64,000 nucleotides of DNA, from NCBI RefSeq assembly GCF_016785085.1, contig NZ_JAENHO010000008.1:62001-126000 (forward strand). The letters are read 5' to 3'. This stretch comes from Paractinoplanes lichenicola. Its GTDB lineage: Bacteria > Actinomycetota > Actinomycetes > Mycobacteriales > Micromonosporaceae. Shown piece by piece: positions 7,435-16,065 of the stretch (the stretch's first letter is position 1; each line of letters begins with the position of its first letter). The notes under the pieces were generated by a model that saw nothing but the letters and a program-made list of their open reading frames with translations, ran no database searches and was not told where the DNA came from. Position numbers and translations under genes: made by a program.

Positions 7435-8722
7435 CGAGGGCATCGACGTCGCGATGCTCAACGTGGCCCTGCCGGCCGTCCGGGCGGACCTCGGCCTGTC
7501 CACTGCCACCCTGAGCGGCGTGGTCAGCGCCTACGTGCTCGGCTACGGCGGGTTCATGCTGCTCGGCGGGCGCGCGGCCGATCTGCTGGGCCGGCGGTGC
7601 ATGTTCCTGACCTGGCTGGCCGTGTTCGTGGTCTTCTCGGGGCTCGGCGGGCTGGCCACCGAGGGCTGGCAGCTGCTGGTGGCCCGATTCGTCACCGGCG
7701 TGGCCGCGGCCTTCCTGACCCCGGCCGGGCTGGCCCTGATCACCGCCAACTTCCCGGAGGGCCCGCAGCGCAACCGGGCCCTCGGCGTCTATGCGGGCAC
7801 GGCCGCGGGCGGGTTCTCGCTCGGGCTGGTGGCCGGGGGAGCGCTGGTCACGGCCGGGTGGCGCTGGGTCTTCTTCGCGCCGGTGCTGCTGGCCGCGGTC
7901 ATCCTCGTGGCCGCGCTGTTCCTGATTCGCGACGATGTTCCGCCGCGGGTGACCCGGTCCTTCGACCTGCCGGGTGCGTTCACCGTCACCGCGGCCATGC
8001 TCCTTCTCGCGTACGCCGTGGTGTCTCTGGATCTTGTGCCGGCACTGGCCGGAGTGGCGTTGCTCGCGTTGTTCGTCGCGATCGAGCGCCGGGCCGCGCA
8101 CCCGCTCGTCCGGCTCGGTCTGCTGCGCTCGGCCCGGCTCGTGCGCACGAACATCACCGCCCTGCTGTTCCTGTTCGCGTTCGCCGGGTTCCAGTTCGCC
8201 CTCACGATCTATCTGCAGGAGCTGCGCGGCTGGACCCCTTTGCAGACCGGCCTGGCCATGCTGGTGGTGGGCGTCGACACCGTGCTGGCCCCGACCCTCA
8301 CCACGTGGCTGGTCAACCGCTTCGATCCCGTACGGGTCCTGTTCGCCGGCCTGCTGACCGGCCTGACCGCGTACGGGCTGTTCCTGCGCGTCACCGGCGA
8401 CTGGACGTACGCGGCCATGCTGCCCAGCCTGATGCTGCTCGGCCTGGCCTTCGCGCTCGCCTACGGCCCGCTGACGATGGCCGCCACCGACGGCGTCGAC
8501 GGGCACGAACACGGCCTGGCCGGCGGCCTGCTCTACACCGCGATCCAGTTCGGCACCGCGCTCGGCATCTCGGCCGTCACCGCCGTCGGCGTCGACTCCG
8601 GATCGTTGCGCACCGCCCTGCTGCTGCCGGTCGCGGCCCTGCTGGTGGCCGTCGTGGTGACGGCCACCAGCCTGACTCCCCGGCGGGTGCCTAGGGATAT
8701 TGTCCGTCGAGCAGCCCGTTGA
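7403..8722 (+). CDS. MFS drug-efflux transporter, 5'-truncated
   Basis: A major-facilitator protein of the 12-14 helix drug:H+ antiporter group. The frame shows the family text from FLEGIDVAMLNVALPAVRAD (end of helix 1) onward, motif A-like GGRAADLLGRRCMF after helix 2, and hydrophobic helices to the C-terminus. The first ~20 residues of a normal transporter (N-terminal tail and the start of helix 1) are absent. The in-frame GTG at 7403 lies inside the neighbouring HxlR coding sequence, so any product starts with a foreign RASIRGA stretch. No promoter or ribosome site is evident there. It may be silent, or translated weakly with a damaged first helix. It ends 32 bases inside the convergent pectate-lyase gene. 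Confidence 0.78.
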   Translation: MRASIRGAIFLEGIDVAMLNVALPAVRADLGLSTATLSGVVSAYVLGYGGFMLLGGRAADLLGRRCMFLTWLAVFVVFSGLGGLATEGWQLLVARFVTGVAAAFLTPAGLALITANFPEGPQRNRALGVYAGTAAGGFSLGLVAGGALVTAGWRWVFFAPVLLAAVILVAALFLIRDDVPPRVTRSFDLPGAFTVTAAMLLLAYAVVSLDLVPALAGVALLALFVAIERRAAHPLVRLGLLRSARLVRTNITALLFLFAFAGFQFALTIYLQELRGWTPLQTGLAMLVVGVDTVLAPTLTTWLVNRFDPVRVLFAGLLTGLTAYGLFLRVTGDWTYAAMLPSLMLLGLAFALAYGPLTMAATDGVDGHEHGLAGGLLYTAIQFGTALGISAVTAVGVDSGSLRTALLLPVAALLVAVVVTATSLTPRRVPRDIVRRAAR

Positions 8723-10391
8723 CGTACTTCTCGATGTTGGTGTAACCGGTCTTGTCGAAGTCACCGTTCGCGTCGTTGACCGACAAGTTCAGCCCGTACG
8801 TGGTCTCCCAGGCATCCGGCATGCCGTCGCGATCGCCGTCCGGCTTCGCGGCGGCCCCCGGCAACGTGCCGTACCCGTTGTTGGTCAGGCCCGTGGCCGT
8901 CTGGCTGGCCCACAGGTTGCCCTTGGTGCCGAGCGAGGTCACGTCGGCGACGACCAGCTTGTCCACGTCGTCGCGGGGCAGGGCGCCCGCCTTGGCGATC
9001 ACGTCCGGATAGGCGGCCGCCGCCGCGACCGTGGGGATCCTGGCGGTGTCGGCCGAGAACGGTGCCGTCAGCTCGGTCGCGCCGCCCCGCACCACGGCCG
9101 CCGACCCGTTCAGCCGGCCGTCCTTGTTGCTGTCGACCCAGTTGTCGCGGTTGTAGATCTGCTGGTTGCCGGTTTGGTAGTAGTAGTTCGAGGCGCTGGT
9201 CGTGCGCGGGCCGGTGATGAAATAGTTGCCGACCACGTCGTGCAGGAAGTGGCCGCTGGAGTTCCCGGCGGTGTATCCGGCCTGATAGTTGTAGACCACG
9301 TTGTTCACGAACTGGGTGTTCGCCTTGGCCAGCGGGTTGCGGTTGTGGGAGTTGGCCCACAGGTTGCGCCACCAGGTGTAGGGGCCGGTCTCGGTGTGCG
9401 CGCCGAACTGCTGGCCGATCGGGTTGGCGTCGATCGAATACTGCATCGTGATGTTCGAGGCCCGTACGGCGTCGATGTTGTTCCACGCTCCGAACTCGAT
9501 CGACACGTGATCGAAGATCAGGTTGCTCGCGTCGAGCCAGTTGACGCCGTTGTTCTTCTGATCCGCGTCCTCGGTGCCCATCCGGAACCGGAAGTTGCGG
9601 ACGATCACGTTGGCAGCGCTGTTGAAAGAGACCTCACCACCCTGTACGCCGATGCCGGCCCCGGGCGCGGTCTGGCCGGCGATGGTGATGTTGCTCTTGA
9701 CCAGCACCGTGGAGGACAACTTGATGTAGCCACCCACGTCGAAGACGACTATGCGGTTGTTCGCACCGACCGCGTCGCGGAACGAGCCGGCGCCGGAGTC
9801 GTTGAGATTGGTCACGTGATAGACCGTGCCGCCGCGCCCGCCGGTCGCCGCCGCGCCGAAGCCGACCGCGGTGGGGAAGGCCTTGACCGGACCGCCCGGC
9901 GGGGTCGTGGTAGGCGGGGTCGTCGACGGCGGGGTCGTTGTGGGCGGGGTCGTTGTGGGTGGCGCCGTCGTTGCTGGTGGCGCTGTCGTCGGCGGCGTCG
10001 TGCTTCCCGTGCAGGCCGTTCCGTTCAGCGTGAAAGCGGTCGGCACCGGGTTGCTGCCCGTCCAGGTGCCGTTGAAGCCGACCTCGACCGACCCGCCCGT
10101 GCCGATGGCGGCGTTGTAGCTCGCGTTGGTGGCGACGACAGCGCCCGAGGCGGTGAACCCCCAGGCTTGCGTGATGGTCTGCCCGGCCGGCAGCGCCCAG
10201 GCCAGCTGCCACCCGTTGATCGGGTCGCCGAGGTTCTTGATCGTGATGGCCGCCGTGAACCCGCCGGCCCACTGCGAACTGACCCGATAGTCGACCTGGC
10301 ACCCGGCCGCCGCCCGCGCGGTGGTGGCCACGGCGACGCTGGCCAGCAGGGCCGCGGCGGCGACGGCAGCGGTCTTACGTGTGCTCTTCAT
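8691..10391 (-). CDS. Secreted pectate lyase (PL1-like) with N-terminal CBM2
   Basis: 566 aa. Signal peptide 1-29, then a CBM2 carbohydrate-binding module (about 30-127, bounded by two cysteines), a Thr/Pro linker (130-168), then a right-handed beta-helix lyase (about 170-500: GFGAAATGGRGGTVYHVTN, NIVVFDVGGYIK-like text, ITIAGQTAPGAGI, NVIVRNFRFRMG). The tail has Asp-rich calcium-like motifs (DGDRDGMPDAWE). It would cleave polygalacturonate by beta-elimination outside the cell. The ATG (10389-10391) overlaps the pectinesterase stop (TGATG), so it is the last gene of a three-gene pectinase operon. Its CBM2 coding stretch is nearly identical to that of the neighbouring gene. Confidence 0.9.
   Translation of the reverse strand: MKSTRKTAAVAAAALLASVAVATTARAAAGCQVDYRVSSQWAGGFTAAITIKNLGDPINGWQLAWALPAGQTITQAWGFTASGAVVATNASYNAAIGTGGSVEVGFNGTWTGSNPVPTAFTLNGTACTGSTTPPTTAPPATTAPPTTTPPTTTPPSTTPPTTTPPGGPVKAFPTAVGFGAAATGGRGGTVYHVTNLNDSGAGSFRDAVGANNRIVVFDVGGYIKLSSTVLVKSNITIAGQTAPGAGIGVQGGEVSFNSAANVIVRNFRFRMGTEDADQKNNGVNWLDASNLIFDHVSIEFGAWNNIDAVRASNITMQYSIDANPIGQQFGAHTETGPYTWWRNLWANSHNRNPLAKANTQFVNNVVYNYQAGYTAGNSSGHFLHDVVGNYFITGPRTTSASNYYYQTGNQQIYNRDNWVDSNKDGRLNGSAAVVRGGATELTAPFSADTARIPTVAAAAAYPDVIAKAGALPRDDVDKLVVADVTSLGTKGNLWASQTATGLTNNGYGTLPGAAAKPDGDRDGMPDAWETTYGLNLSVNDANGDFDKTGYTNIEKYVNGLLDGQYP
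10011..10330 (-). repeat. CBM2-coding duplication, copy A
   Basis: About 320 bases that encode the signal-peptide end and the CBM2 of the pectate lyase are nearly identical to 11354-11673 in the adjacent pectinesterase gene. By eye there are fewer than ten differences in the core, mostly silent. Linkers and catalytic domains are unrelated. This indicates recent duplication or ongoing gene conversion of the module. Confidence 0.92.
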
Positions 10392-11737
10392 CAGATCACC
10401 GGATTCCATCCGTCGGACCCCGCCAGATACCGCTGCGGGGTGTAGTTGACCGCCGCCGCGTCGCTCAGCTGCGGGCGGTTGCTGTTCGTGCCGGCGCCCG
10501 CGCCCGTGTTCTTGTACTCGAAGAACCGCGCGTTCTTCCACGTGTTCTCGGACATGTCCGTCCACGGCTGCGCGGTTTTCATGGTGGCGCTCAGGCTGCA
10601 CTCGCGGAACAAGACCTGCGCCGCCGGGCCCCACGGCCGTCCCAGCTGGGTGACGTTATTGGCGGCACCGGTGATGGTCGATTTGTAGAACAGGATCCCG
10701 TACGTCAGTGAGGCATCGGTGTTGGCCGCGGTGATCGGGCCGCCGCTCGAGCGCTTCTCATGGATCGTCGAGTTGTGGAACACGGCCGACGCCCCGCCGA
10801 AGATGAAGTCGACCGTGCCCTCGACGTACGAGTTCACGAAGTAGTGCCGGTAGTTGTTGACCAGCAACGTGTCCTGGTTGCCGAGGAACCGTACGTTGGT
10901 GAAGACCGCCCGATCCCCGTTGACGTTGACCGCGACCGCCTGGCTGCCCTCGCCGTAGTCGTTCGCCATGGTCAGGTTGGTGCCGGCGAAGTCTCGCGCC
11001 TTGACGAAGACCGTCGCGCTGTTCGAGGTGCCGTAGCCGCCGGCGTTGCTGTGGTTGTTGACGATCACCGTCTGGCCCGGCGCCGATCCGAGGCCCTGCA
11101 GGGTCACGTACGGCTTGTTGATCGTGACGATCTCGCGATAGGTCCCGGCCTTGATCGTGATGACCCGGCGCGTGGTGTTGGTCGACGGGACGGCGTCGAT
11201 CGCGGCCTGGACCGTCGTGTATTGACCGGTGCCGTCCTTGGCCACGGTCGCCGTCGTGGCCGGCGGGGTGGTGGCCGGCGGCGTGGTTGGCGGGGTGGTG
11301 GGTGGCGTCGTCGGTGCAGTGGGCGGCGGCGTGGTCGGAGCTGTGGCGCCGGTGCAGGCCGTGCCGTTCAGCGTGAAAGCGGTCGGCACCGGGTTGCTGC
11401 CCGTCCAGGTGCCGTTGAAGCCGACCTCGACCGACCCGCCCGTGCCGATGGCGGCGTTGTAGCTCGCGTTGGTGGCGACGACAGCGCCCGAGGCGGTGAA
11501 CCCCCAGGCCTGTGTGATGGTCTGCCCGGCCGGCAGCGCCCAGGCCAGCTGCCACCCGTTGATCGGGTCGCCGAGGTTCTTGATCGTGATGGCTGCCGTG
11601 AACCCGCCGGCCCACTGCGAACTGACCCGATAGTCGACCTGGCACCCGGCGGCGGCCCGCGCGGTGGTGGCGACAGCAAGGGAAGCCACGGTGCCCAGGC
11701 AGGCGACAACCACGGCGGCGATCTGTCTGCGATTCAC
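10391..11737 (-). CDS. Secreted pectinesterase (CE8) with N-terminal CBM2
   Basis: 448 aa. Signal peptide 1-29, CBM2 (about 30-128), Thr/Pro linker to about 160, then a carbohydrate-esterase family 8 beta-helix. The CE8 landmarks are GTYREIVTI, FLGNQDTLLV (catalytic Asp in QDT), VEGTVDFIFGGA (second catalytic Asp) and LGRPWGP (substrate Arg/Trp). It removes methyl esters from pectin, exposing polygalacturonate for the lyases encoded on either side. It starts ten bases after the upstream lyase stop and ends by overlapping the start of the downstream lyase, so all three are co-transcribed. Confidence 0.93.
   Translation of the reverse strand: MNRRQIAAVVVACLGTVASLAVATTARAAAGCQVDYRVSSQWAGGFTAAITIKNLGDPINGWQLAWALPAGQTITQAWGFTASGAVVATNASYNAAIGTGGSVEVGFNGTWTGSNPVPTAFTLNGTACTGATAPTTPPPTAPTTPPTTPPTTPPATTPPATTATVAKDGTGQYTTVQAAIDAVPSTNTTRRVITIKAGTYREIVTINKPYVTLQGLGSAPGQTVIVNNHSNAGGYGTSNSATVFVKARDFAGTNLTMANDYGEGSQAVAVNVNGDRAVFTNVRFLGNQDTLLVNNYRHYFVNSYVEGTVDFIFGGASAVFHNSTIHEKRSSGGPITAANTDASLTYGILFYKSTITGAANNVTQLGRPWGPAAQVLFRECSLSATMKTAQPWTDMSENTWKNARFFEYKNTGAGAGTNSNRPQLSDAAAVNYTPQRYLAGSDGWNPVI
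11354..11673 (-). repeat. CBM2-coding duplication, copy B
   Basis: Partner of the block at 10011-10330, with a constant offset of 1343 bases. It encodes the end of the signal peptide and the whole CBM2 of the pectinesterase. Differences concentrate at the signal-peptide end and the last few codons; the middle ~200 bases are almost unbroken identity. Confidence 0.92.
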
Positions 11738-11747
11738 AGTCTTCTCC

Positions 11748-13463
11748 TCAGACGCTGGTGCAGGTCAGGGTGGGGGTGGTCGCCGTGCCGGAGGCGAGGA
11801 AGCCGAACGTCGTCGACGCCGAGGCGGCCAGCGCGCCGTTGTAGGACTCGTTGGCCACGGTCACGGCCGTACCGCTGGTGGTGAGCTTGCCGTTCCAGAC
11901 CTGGCTGATCGCCTGGCCGCTGCCGAGCGTCCACCGGGCCGACCACCCGCTGATCGGCGCGCTGCCGGCCGTCACCGTCACCTCACCCTGGAACCCGCCG
12001 TCCCACGTGTTCGTGATCCGATAGCTCGCCGTGCACGCCCCGGTCGCCGGCGGCGCGGTGGTGGGCGGCGTGGTCGTCGGGGGCGTGGTTGTCGGCGGCG
12101 TGACCTGTCCGCCCTGCGCCGCGTGGTCCAGGTACTCCTCGAGGTTGCGATACCCGTCGCCGTCCGCGTCCCCGTTGTGGTCGTCGCTGTTCGGGTTGAG
12201 CCCGTTCGCGCTCTCCCACGTGTTGGGCATCCCGTCCCGATCCGTGTCCCACCCGCTGGGCGAGTTCACCGCCGCGGCGTTCCACAGCGCGTTCCACTGC
12301 GAGGTGTTGTAGTTGCTGATCAGCGTCCCGCTGGTCGTACGGGTCTCGCTCACGATGCGTGAGTCGACCGCGTCGCGCGCCCACCAGAAGGCCCCGGCCC
12401 CGTCGAGCACCTTGGGCAGCGCCGTGTACGCCGCCTCGGTCGTCATGTTGGGCACCGCGAACCGGCTCGACCTGTGCGTCGACGCCGTGAACACGTCCCA
12501 GGTCGCGTCCGACCCGTTGGTCAGGTTCGAGTCCCCGTCGTAGTCGACCTTGTTGCCCGACTGGTAGAGCGTCGTGCCGGTCGCTCCCGTGTAGACCTGC
12601 GGGCTGCTCGAGTTGTGCCGCAGATAGGTGTTGCCCACGAAGTTGGCGTTGACCAGCTGATTCTCGCCGCTGTACCCCTTACCCTCGAAGACGACGTTGT
12701 TGCTCCACTCGACGTAGTTCACCGCCCCCGTCTCGTTCCCCAACCGCGGCAGCCGACTGGTGTTATGGGCGTACAGGTTGTGGTGATAAGCGATGTTCGA
12801 GCCGTTCACATCACTGCCGATCAGCGACCCGTACGCGTGCCCCGCGTAGTTCAGCCCCTCGGCCACGATCGCGTACTGCACCGTGATCTGCCCCGCCGCG
12901 TCGCTGGCGCTGATCCCCTCGTCGTCGGCCCAGCTCACCGACACGTGGTCCACGATGATGTTGTCCCCGGTCAGCCAGAGCCCGTCGTTCGTCGCCGTCT
13001 CCGGGTTGGCCTGATCCTTCCCCGGCCGGAACTTCACGTGCCGAATCACCACATTGCTACCCGTGACCTTGGTCGCCTGCCCCATGATCGTGATCCCCGG
13101 CTTGGGCGCGGTCTGCCCCGCGATAGTCAAATTGCTCTTCCCGATCGACAACCACCCCTGCCGCCCCGCCGGCGACAACTTGATCGTCCCCGCCACGTCG
13201 AACACGATGGTCCGCCCACCGCTCGGCGCATTGTTGATGCCGTACCGAAGCGAGCCGGCCTGCGGACTGCTCGCGTTGTCGGTCAGATTGGTGACGTGAT
13301 AGACATCGCCACCTCGGCCACCGGTCGCATACATGGCCGGCCCGGCCGCCCCGGGAAAGGCAGCCATTGCGGCAGCACTGGCCGAAGGCCCAGTAACGAC
13401 CAACCCGACCAGGACGAGGACACCGGCCGCCAGAGCAGCCAGTAAGGTGCGTAGCTTGAACAT
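11748..13463 (-). CDS. Secreted pectate lyase with C-terminal CBM2
   Basis: 571 aa. Signal peptide to about residue 31 (ending GPSASA), then a pectate-lyase beta-helix (FPGAAGPAMYATGGRGGDVY, IVFDVAGTIKL, NLTIAGQTAPKPGITIMG, VVIRHVKFRPG, DHVSVSWADDEGIS). An Asp-rich calcium-like tail follows (DTDRDGMPNTWE, DADGDGYRNLEEYLD), then a Thr/Pro linker and a CBM2 of about 90 residues bounded by Cys residues. It is the first gene of the pectinase operon. The module order is the reverse of the other two enzymes and this CBM2 is clearly different from their near-identical pair. Two bases upstream of its ATG begins a TGGGAGCGCTCCCG palindrome, so repression by a CebR-like LacI regulator is likely. Confidence 0.92.
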   Translation of the reverse strand: MFKLRTLLAALAAGVLVLVGLVVTGPSASAAAMAAFPGAAGPAMYATGGRGGDVYHVTNLTDNASSPQAGSLRYGINNAPSGGRTIVFDVAGTIKLSPAGRQGWLSIGKSNLTIAGQTAPKPGITIMGQATKVTGSNVVIRHVKFRPGKDQANPETATNDGLWLTGDNIIVDHVSVSWADDEGISASDAAGQITVQYAIVAEGLNYAGHAYGSLIGSDVNGSNIAYHHNLYAHNTSRLPRLGNETGAVNYVEWSNNVVFEGKGYSGENQLVNANFVGNTYLRHNSSSPQVYTGATGTTLYQSGNKVDYDGDSNLTNGSDATWDVFTASTHRSSRFAVPNMTTEAAYTALPKVLDGAGAFWWARDAVDSRIVSETRTTSGTLISNYNTSQWNALWNAAAVNSPSGWDTDRDGMPNTWESANGLNPNSDDHNGDADGDGYRNLEEYLDHAAQGGQVTPPTTTPPTTTPPTTAPPATGACTASYRITNTWDGGFQGEVTVTAGSAPISGWSARWTLGSGQAISQVWNGKLTTSGTAVTVANESYNGALAASASTTFGFLASGTATTPTLTCTSV

Positions 13464-13465
13464 CT

Positions 13466-13479
13466 TGGGAGCGCTCCCG
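13466..13479. promoter_or_regulatory. CebR-like LacI operator upstream of pectinase operon
   Basis: TGGGAGCGCTCCCG, one base from the TGGGAGCGCTCCCA box bound by the cellobiose-responsive repressor CebR in Streptomyces (established knowledge). It lies 2-16 bases upstream of the first pectinase ATG. The promoter itself must lie in the AT-richer stretch further upstream (to about 13560). Confidence 0.75.
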
Positions 13480-13651
13480 TCTGTGAGCTTTATGTCGCAG
13501 ACGCACGAACCACCCCGCGCATAACACTTCCGCCCGAACTAATTCACAATCTTCAATACTGGTTCGGATCCCGTACTCCCGCACGGCTTCGAGAACGCGC
13601 CGGTCCTGGGCGCTGGTGAGCTACACGGCTGGCGGGTAGCTGCGCGTTGAG

Positions 13652-15091
13652 TCAGGACCGCCAAGCTGCGACGACGTCCTCCGGGCCCCAGACGACGTCG
13701 ACCGCCCCGGAGGGGATGTCCGCGCCGGAACGGCTCACTACGACCAGCCCGGCGTGCGAGCCGTCGAAGCCGGGAACGTGCTGAACACCCTCACGAAGCT
13801 GGTGCAGGTCACGGCCGTCGAAGGGGGTGCCCAGCCACTTCAGGGAGCCGCAGAAGTGAATCCTGGAGGCGACGGGCCCGCGGTCGGCGCCAACCAGGTC
13901 GATCTCCGGATTGAACTGGCGATTCCACCAGCCGCCGACCGTCTGGACGTCGGGCCACGGCAGGGATCCGCTGATGGCCGCCTGCTCCAGCGACGCGCGG
14001 ATGAGCGGTTCGACGCCTCGGCCGCGCCACGTGCTCCATCGGCGTTGAAACAACGCGTAACCCGCGTCGGGCCGGCCGCGCCGGGTCAGATTCGAGACGT
14101 CGCGCAGGACTGCGAGGTAGAGGCGCAAGCTGCTGTCGGCCACGCGGTACAGGGTCGGCTTGCCGCCGGTGGCCGACAACGGCTGATCGGCGGCCAGGGC
14201 CTGTTTGTCCTCCGTGAGCTGCCGCAGGAGCGGGGACAAGGTGCCGGAGCTGACCGGCTCACCGCGGTTGCCGGCGGCATTGGCGATGGCCGGGAAGGCG
14301 CGGGTGTCGCCGCCCACCGCCTCCAGGGCGCGCCGGGCCACATCGGGGTTCGGAAACTCCGAGGCCAGCGATTGTTCCGGCACTGCGAAAAGCGGCGACG
14401 CCGGGTCGGTGAACTCGTCGCGGAGATAGTCCTCGGTCTGAACCCCGGCCGGCCAGCGCAGCAGCAGTCCCGGCAAGCCGCCGGTGATCAGGTACGCGTC
14501 GATGGCGTCCGAGCCGGCGAGCTGGGTTGCGGCCGCCGTCTCGGCGAGGTCGAGCGGGCCGAGCGTGAGGTTGTCGGCGCGGCCGTAGAAGGGCCGGTCG
14601 TACGCGGTGAGCCGTTGCATCATGTGAAGATCGCTGCCGAGCAGCAGAAGCAGGATCGGCCGGTTCGAAAGCAGACGGTCCCACACGACTTGCAGCTGCC
14701 CGTCGAAGGTGTCGTCCTGCTCGGCCAGCCACGGCAGCTCGTCCAGGACGACGATGCAAGGTTGATCCGGCAGCGTACCGGCCAAGACTCGCAGCATGTC
14801 ACCCCAGCCACCTGCGGAGGGGGCGCTCGGTAGCAGTGCATGGTCGTTCGGCAGATCCGACGAGGCCAGCTCGGTGAGGAACTGTGCCGTCGACTCGGTG
14901 ATCGACGCGCCCTTGACGGCAGTGAAATACAAGTAGGGCAGGCCGGATCGGTCGCACAGCTCCTGAATAAGACGAGATTTACCAACTTGACGACGACCTC
15001 GAACCGCTACGGCAAGTCCGGTCCTGGTTCGGCGGATGTGATCGAGCCGCCGGTTCAAGAGGGACAGCTCTGTCTCTCGACCGACGAACAT
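13652..15091 (-). CDS. Archaeal-type AAA ATPase with C-terminal DUF234-like nuclease fold
   Basis: 479 aa. It begins MFVGRETELSLLNRRL, the standard opening of the archaeal ATPase (Arch_ATPase) family. Walker A is RGRRQVGKSRL (about 32-42), Walker B is CIVVLDELPWL, and sensor-like text LLLLLGSD follows. The middle is helical. The C-terminus carries NPEIDLVGAD, matching the D-x-E/ExK-type core of DUF234 domains, although the expected K-containing strand (SLKWLG) is only loosely conserved. The role of these proteins is unsettled; they are mobile and often linked to defence or toxin-like functions. Start and family opening agree. A double palindrome lies directly upstream (15109-15142) and probably controls it. 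Confidence 0.85.
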   Translation of the reverse strand: MFVGRETELSLLNRRLDHIRRTRTGLAVAVRGRRQVGKSRLIQELCDRSGLPYLYFTAVKGASITESTAQFLTELASSDLPNDHALLPSAPSAGGWGDMLRVLAGTLPDQPCIVVLDELPWLAEQDDTFDGQLQVVWDRLLSNRPILLLLLGSDLHMMQRLTAYDRPFYGRADNLTLGPLDLAETAAATQLAGSDAIDAYLITGGLPGLLLRWPAGVQTEDYLRDEFTDPASPLFAVPEQSLASEFPNPDVARRALEAVGGDTRAFPAIANAAGNRGEPVSSGTLSPLLRQLTEDKQALAADQPLSATGGKPTLYRVADSSLRLYLAVLRDVSNLTRRGRPDAGYALFQRRWSTWRGRGVEPLIRASLEQAAISGSLPWPDVQTVGGWWNRQFNPEIDLVGADRGPVASRIHFCGSLKWLGTPFDGRDLHQLREGVQHVPGFDGSHAGLVVVSRSGADIPSGAVDVVWGPEDVVAAWRS

Positions 15092-15108
15092 CCTGCCCCC
15101 ACCGCGAT

Positions 15109-15142
15109 ATGTAGATTGAATCTACGTAGATTTAATCTACAT
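15109..15142. promoter_or_regulatory. Tandem palindromic operator pair upstream of the ATPase gene
   Basis: Two adjacent copies of a 15-bp palindrome, GTAGATTgAATCTAC (15111-15125) and GTAGATTtAATCTAC (15126-15140). With flanking AT/AT they form one larger dyad with a single mismatch. The element is AT-rich inside very GC-rich DNA. It overlaps the last codons of the XRE gene and sits 18-52 bases upstream of the ATPase start. Such symmetry implies binding by two dimers of an unidentified regulator. Confidence 0.8.
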
Positions 15143-15965
15143 CATTTGCCACCCGCTCGCGCAGCAGGGAGAGCTTCTCGGCGTCGCGGGTGTCCGTTTC
15201 GGCCCAGTTGAGCACGATGTGCAGGTCGGCCCGTTCGATGGTCAGGATGTCGCAGTCGAGGGTGATGGGGCCGAGTTCGGCGTGCACGACGGTCTTGCGG
15301 GAGCGGCCGAGCGGCACCGTCTCGTAGCGCCTCCACAGCTGCGCGAATCGCGGGTTGGTCTCCCGCAGCCCCGCGATCAGCTCACCCACGGCCCGGTCGT
15401 CGGGATAGCGATCGGCCGCCCGCCGCAGGTCAGAAACCATCATCCGTTCGAATGCGTTGGTGTGGGCCGCGTCTCGTTCGACCCTGGAGGCGCCTAGGGG
15501 GTTCTCGGCGGCGAAATGTCCCCGCACCAGGTTGAGCCGGGGCGTGCCGGGGGTGCCGAACAGTTCGCCCCAGAGCGGGTTCCACTGCACGGCGTCCCAC
15601 GCGGCGGTGAAGACGGCCACGGGGGTGTCGCTCATCCGGTCGATCATGCGTTGGACGCCGGGTGGCACCGTCCGGGGCATCGAGCCCGTGGTGGGGGCGA
15701 CCACACCGGCCAGCCGGTAGAGCACGTCGCGGTCCACCGGGTTCAGCTCCAGCACCCGGGCCAGCGCCCCGAGCACCTGCGGCGACGGCTTGGCGGCGCG
15801 GCCCTGTTCGAGTTGCACCAGATAGTCGAACGAGATGCCGGCCAGCAACGCCAGCTCCTCGCGCCGCAGGCCCGGGACCCGGCGGTCGCCGCCGACGGGC
15901 AGGCCGACCCGGGCCGGGCTGATGCTGCCTCGCCACGCCCGCAGCGCGGTGCCCAAATCGCTCAT
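15132..15965 (-). CDS. XRE-family regulator with MmyB-like ligand domain
   Basis: 277 aa. An N-terminal helix-turn-helix (about 20-80: RREELALLAGISFDYLVQLE, QGRAAKPSPQVLGALARVL) is followed by the MmyB-like PAS-type domain (about 100-270) marked by TPVAVFTAAWDAVQWNPLW, NLVRGHF and WRRYETVPLG. This domain class is known to bind small hydrophobic ligands. It is divergent from the oxidoreductase pseudogene at 16066 with about 100 bases between starts. That is the classic arrangement in which such regulators control a neighbouring dehydrogenase. The start at MSDLGTALRAWR fits the family. Its 3' end carries the palindromes of the downstream gene. Confidence 0.9.
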   Translation of the reverse strand: MSDLGTALRAWRGSISPARVGLPVGGDRRVPGLRREELALLAGISFDYLVQLEQGRAAKPSPQVLGALARVLELNPVDRDVLYRLAGVVAPTTGSMPRTVPPGVQRMIDRMSDTPVAVFTAAWDAVQWNPLWGELFGTPGTPRLNLVRGHFAAENPLGASRVERDAAHTNAFERMMVSDLRRAADRYPDDRAVGELIAGLRETNPRFAQLWRRYETVPLGRSRKTVVHAELGPITLDCDILTIERADLHIVLNWAETDTRDAEKLSLLRERVANDVD

Positions 15966-16065
15966 GCCCCGAGTATGCGTCGTGCCGGAGGGGACTGACT
16001 GGTACCCGGAGTCATAGGGAGAAGGGCGCCTGGTCCCGCCCGGCCGGCCCGCCGACCATCGGCTC

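Noticed and set aside
9895..10010. Regular GGCGGGGTCGT-type repeats resembling a CRISPR or tandem repeat
   Set aside because: They encode the Thr/Pro linker of the pectate lyase; the same pattern occurs in the other CBM2 enzymes. No spacers or leader.
12040..12110. Similar short GC repeats
   Set aside because: Coding linker of the third pectinase, not an array.
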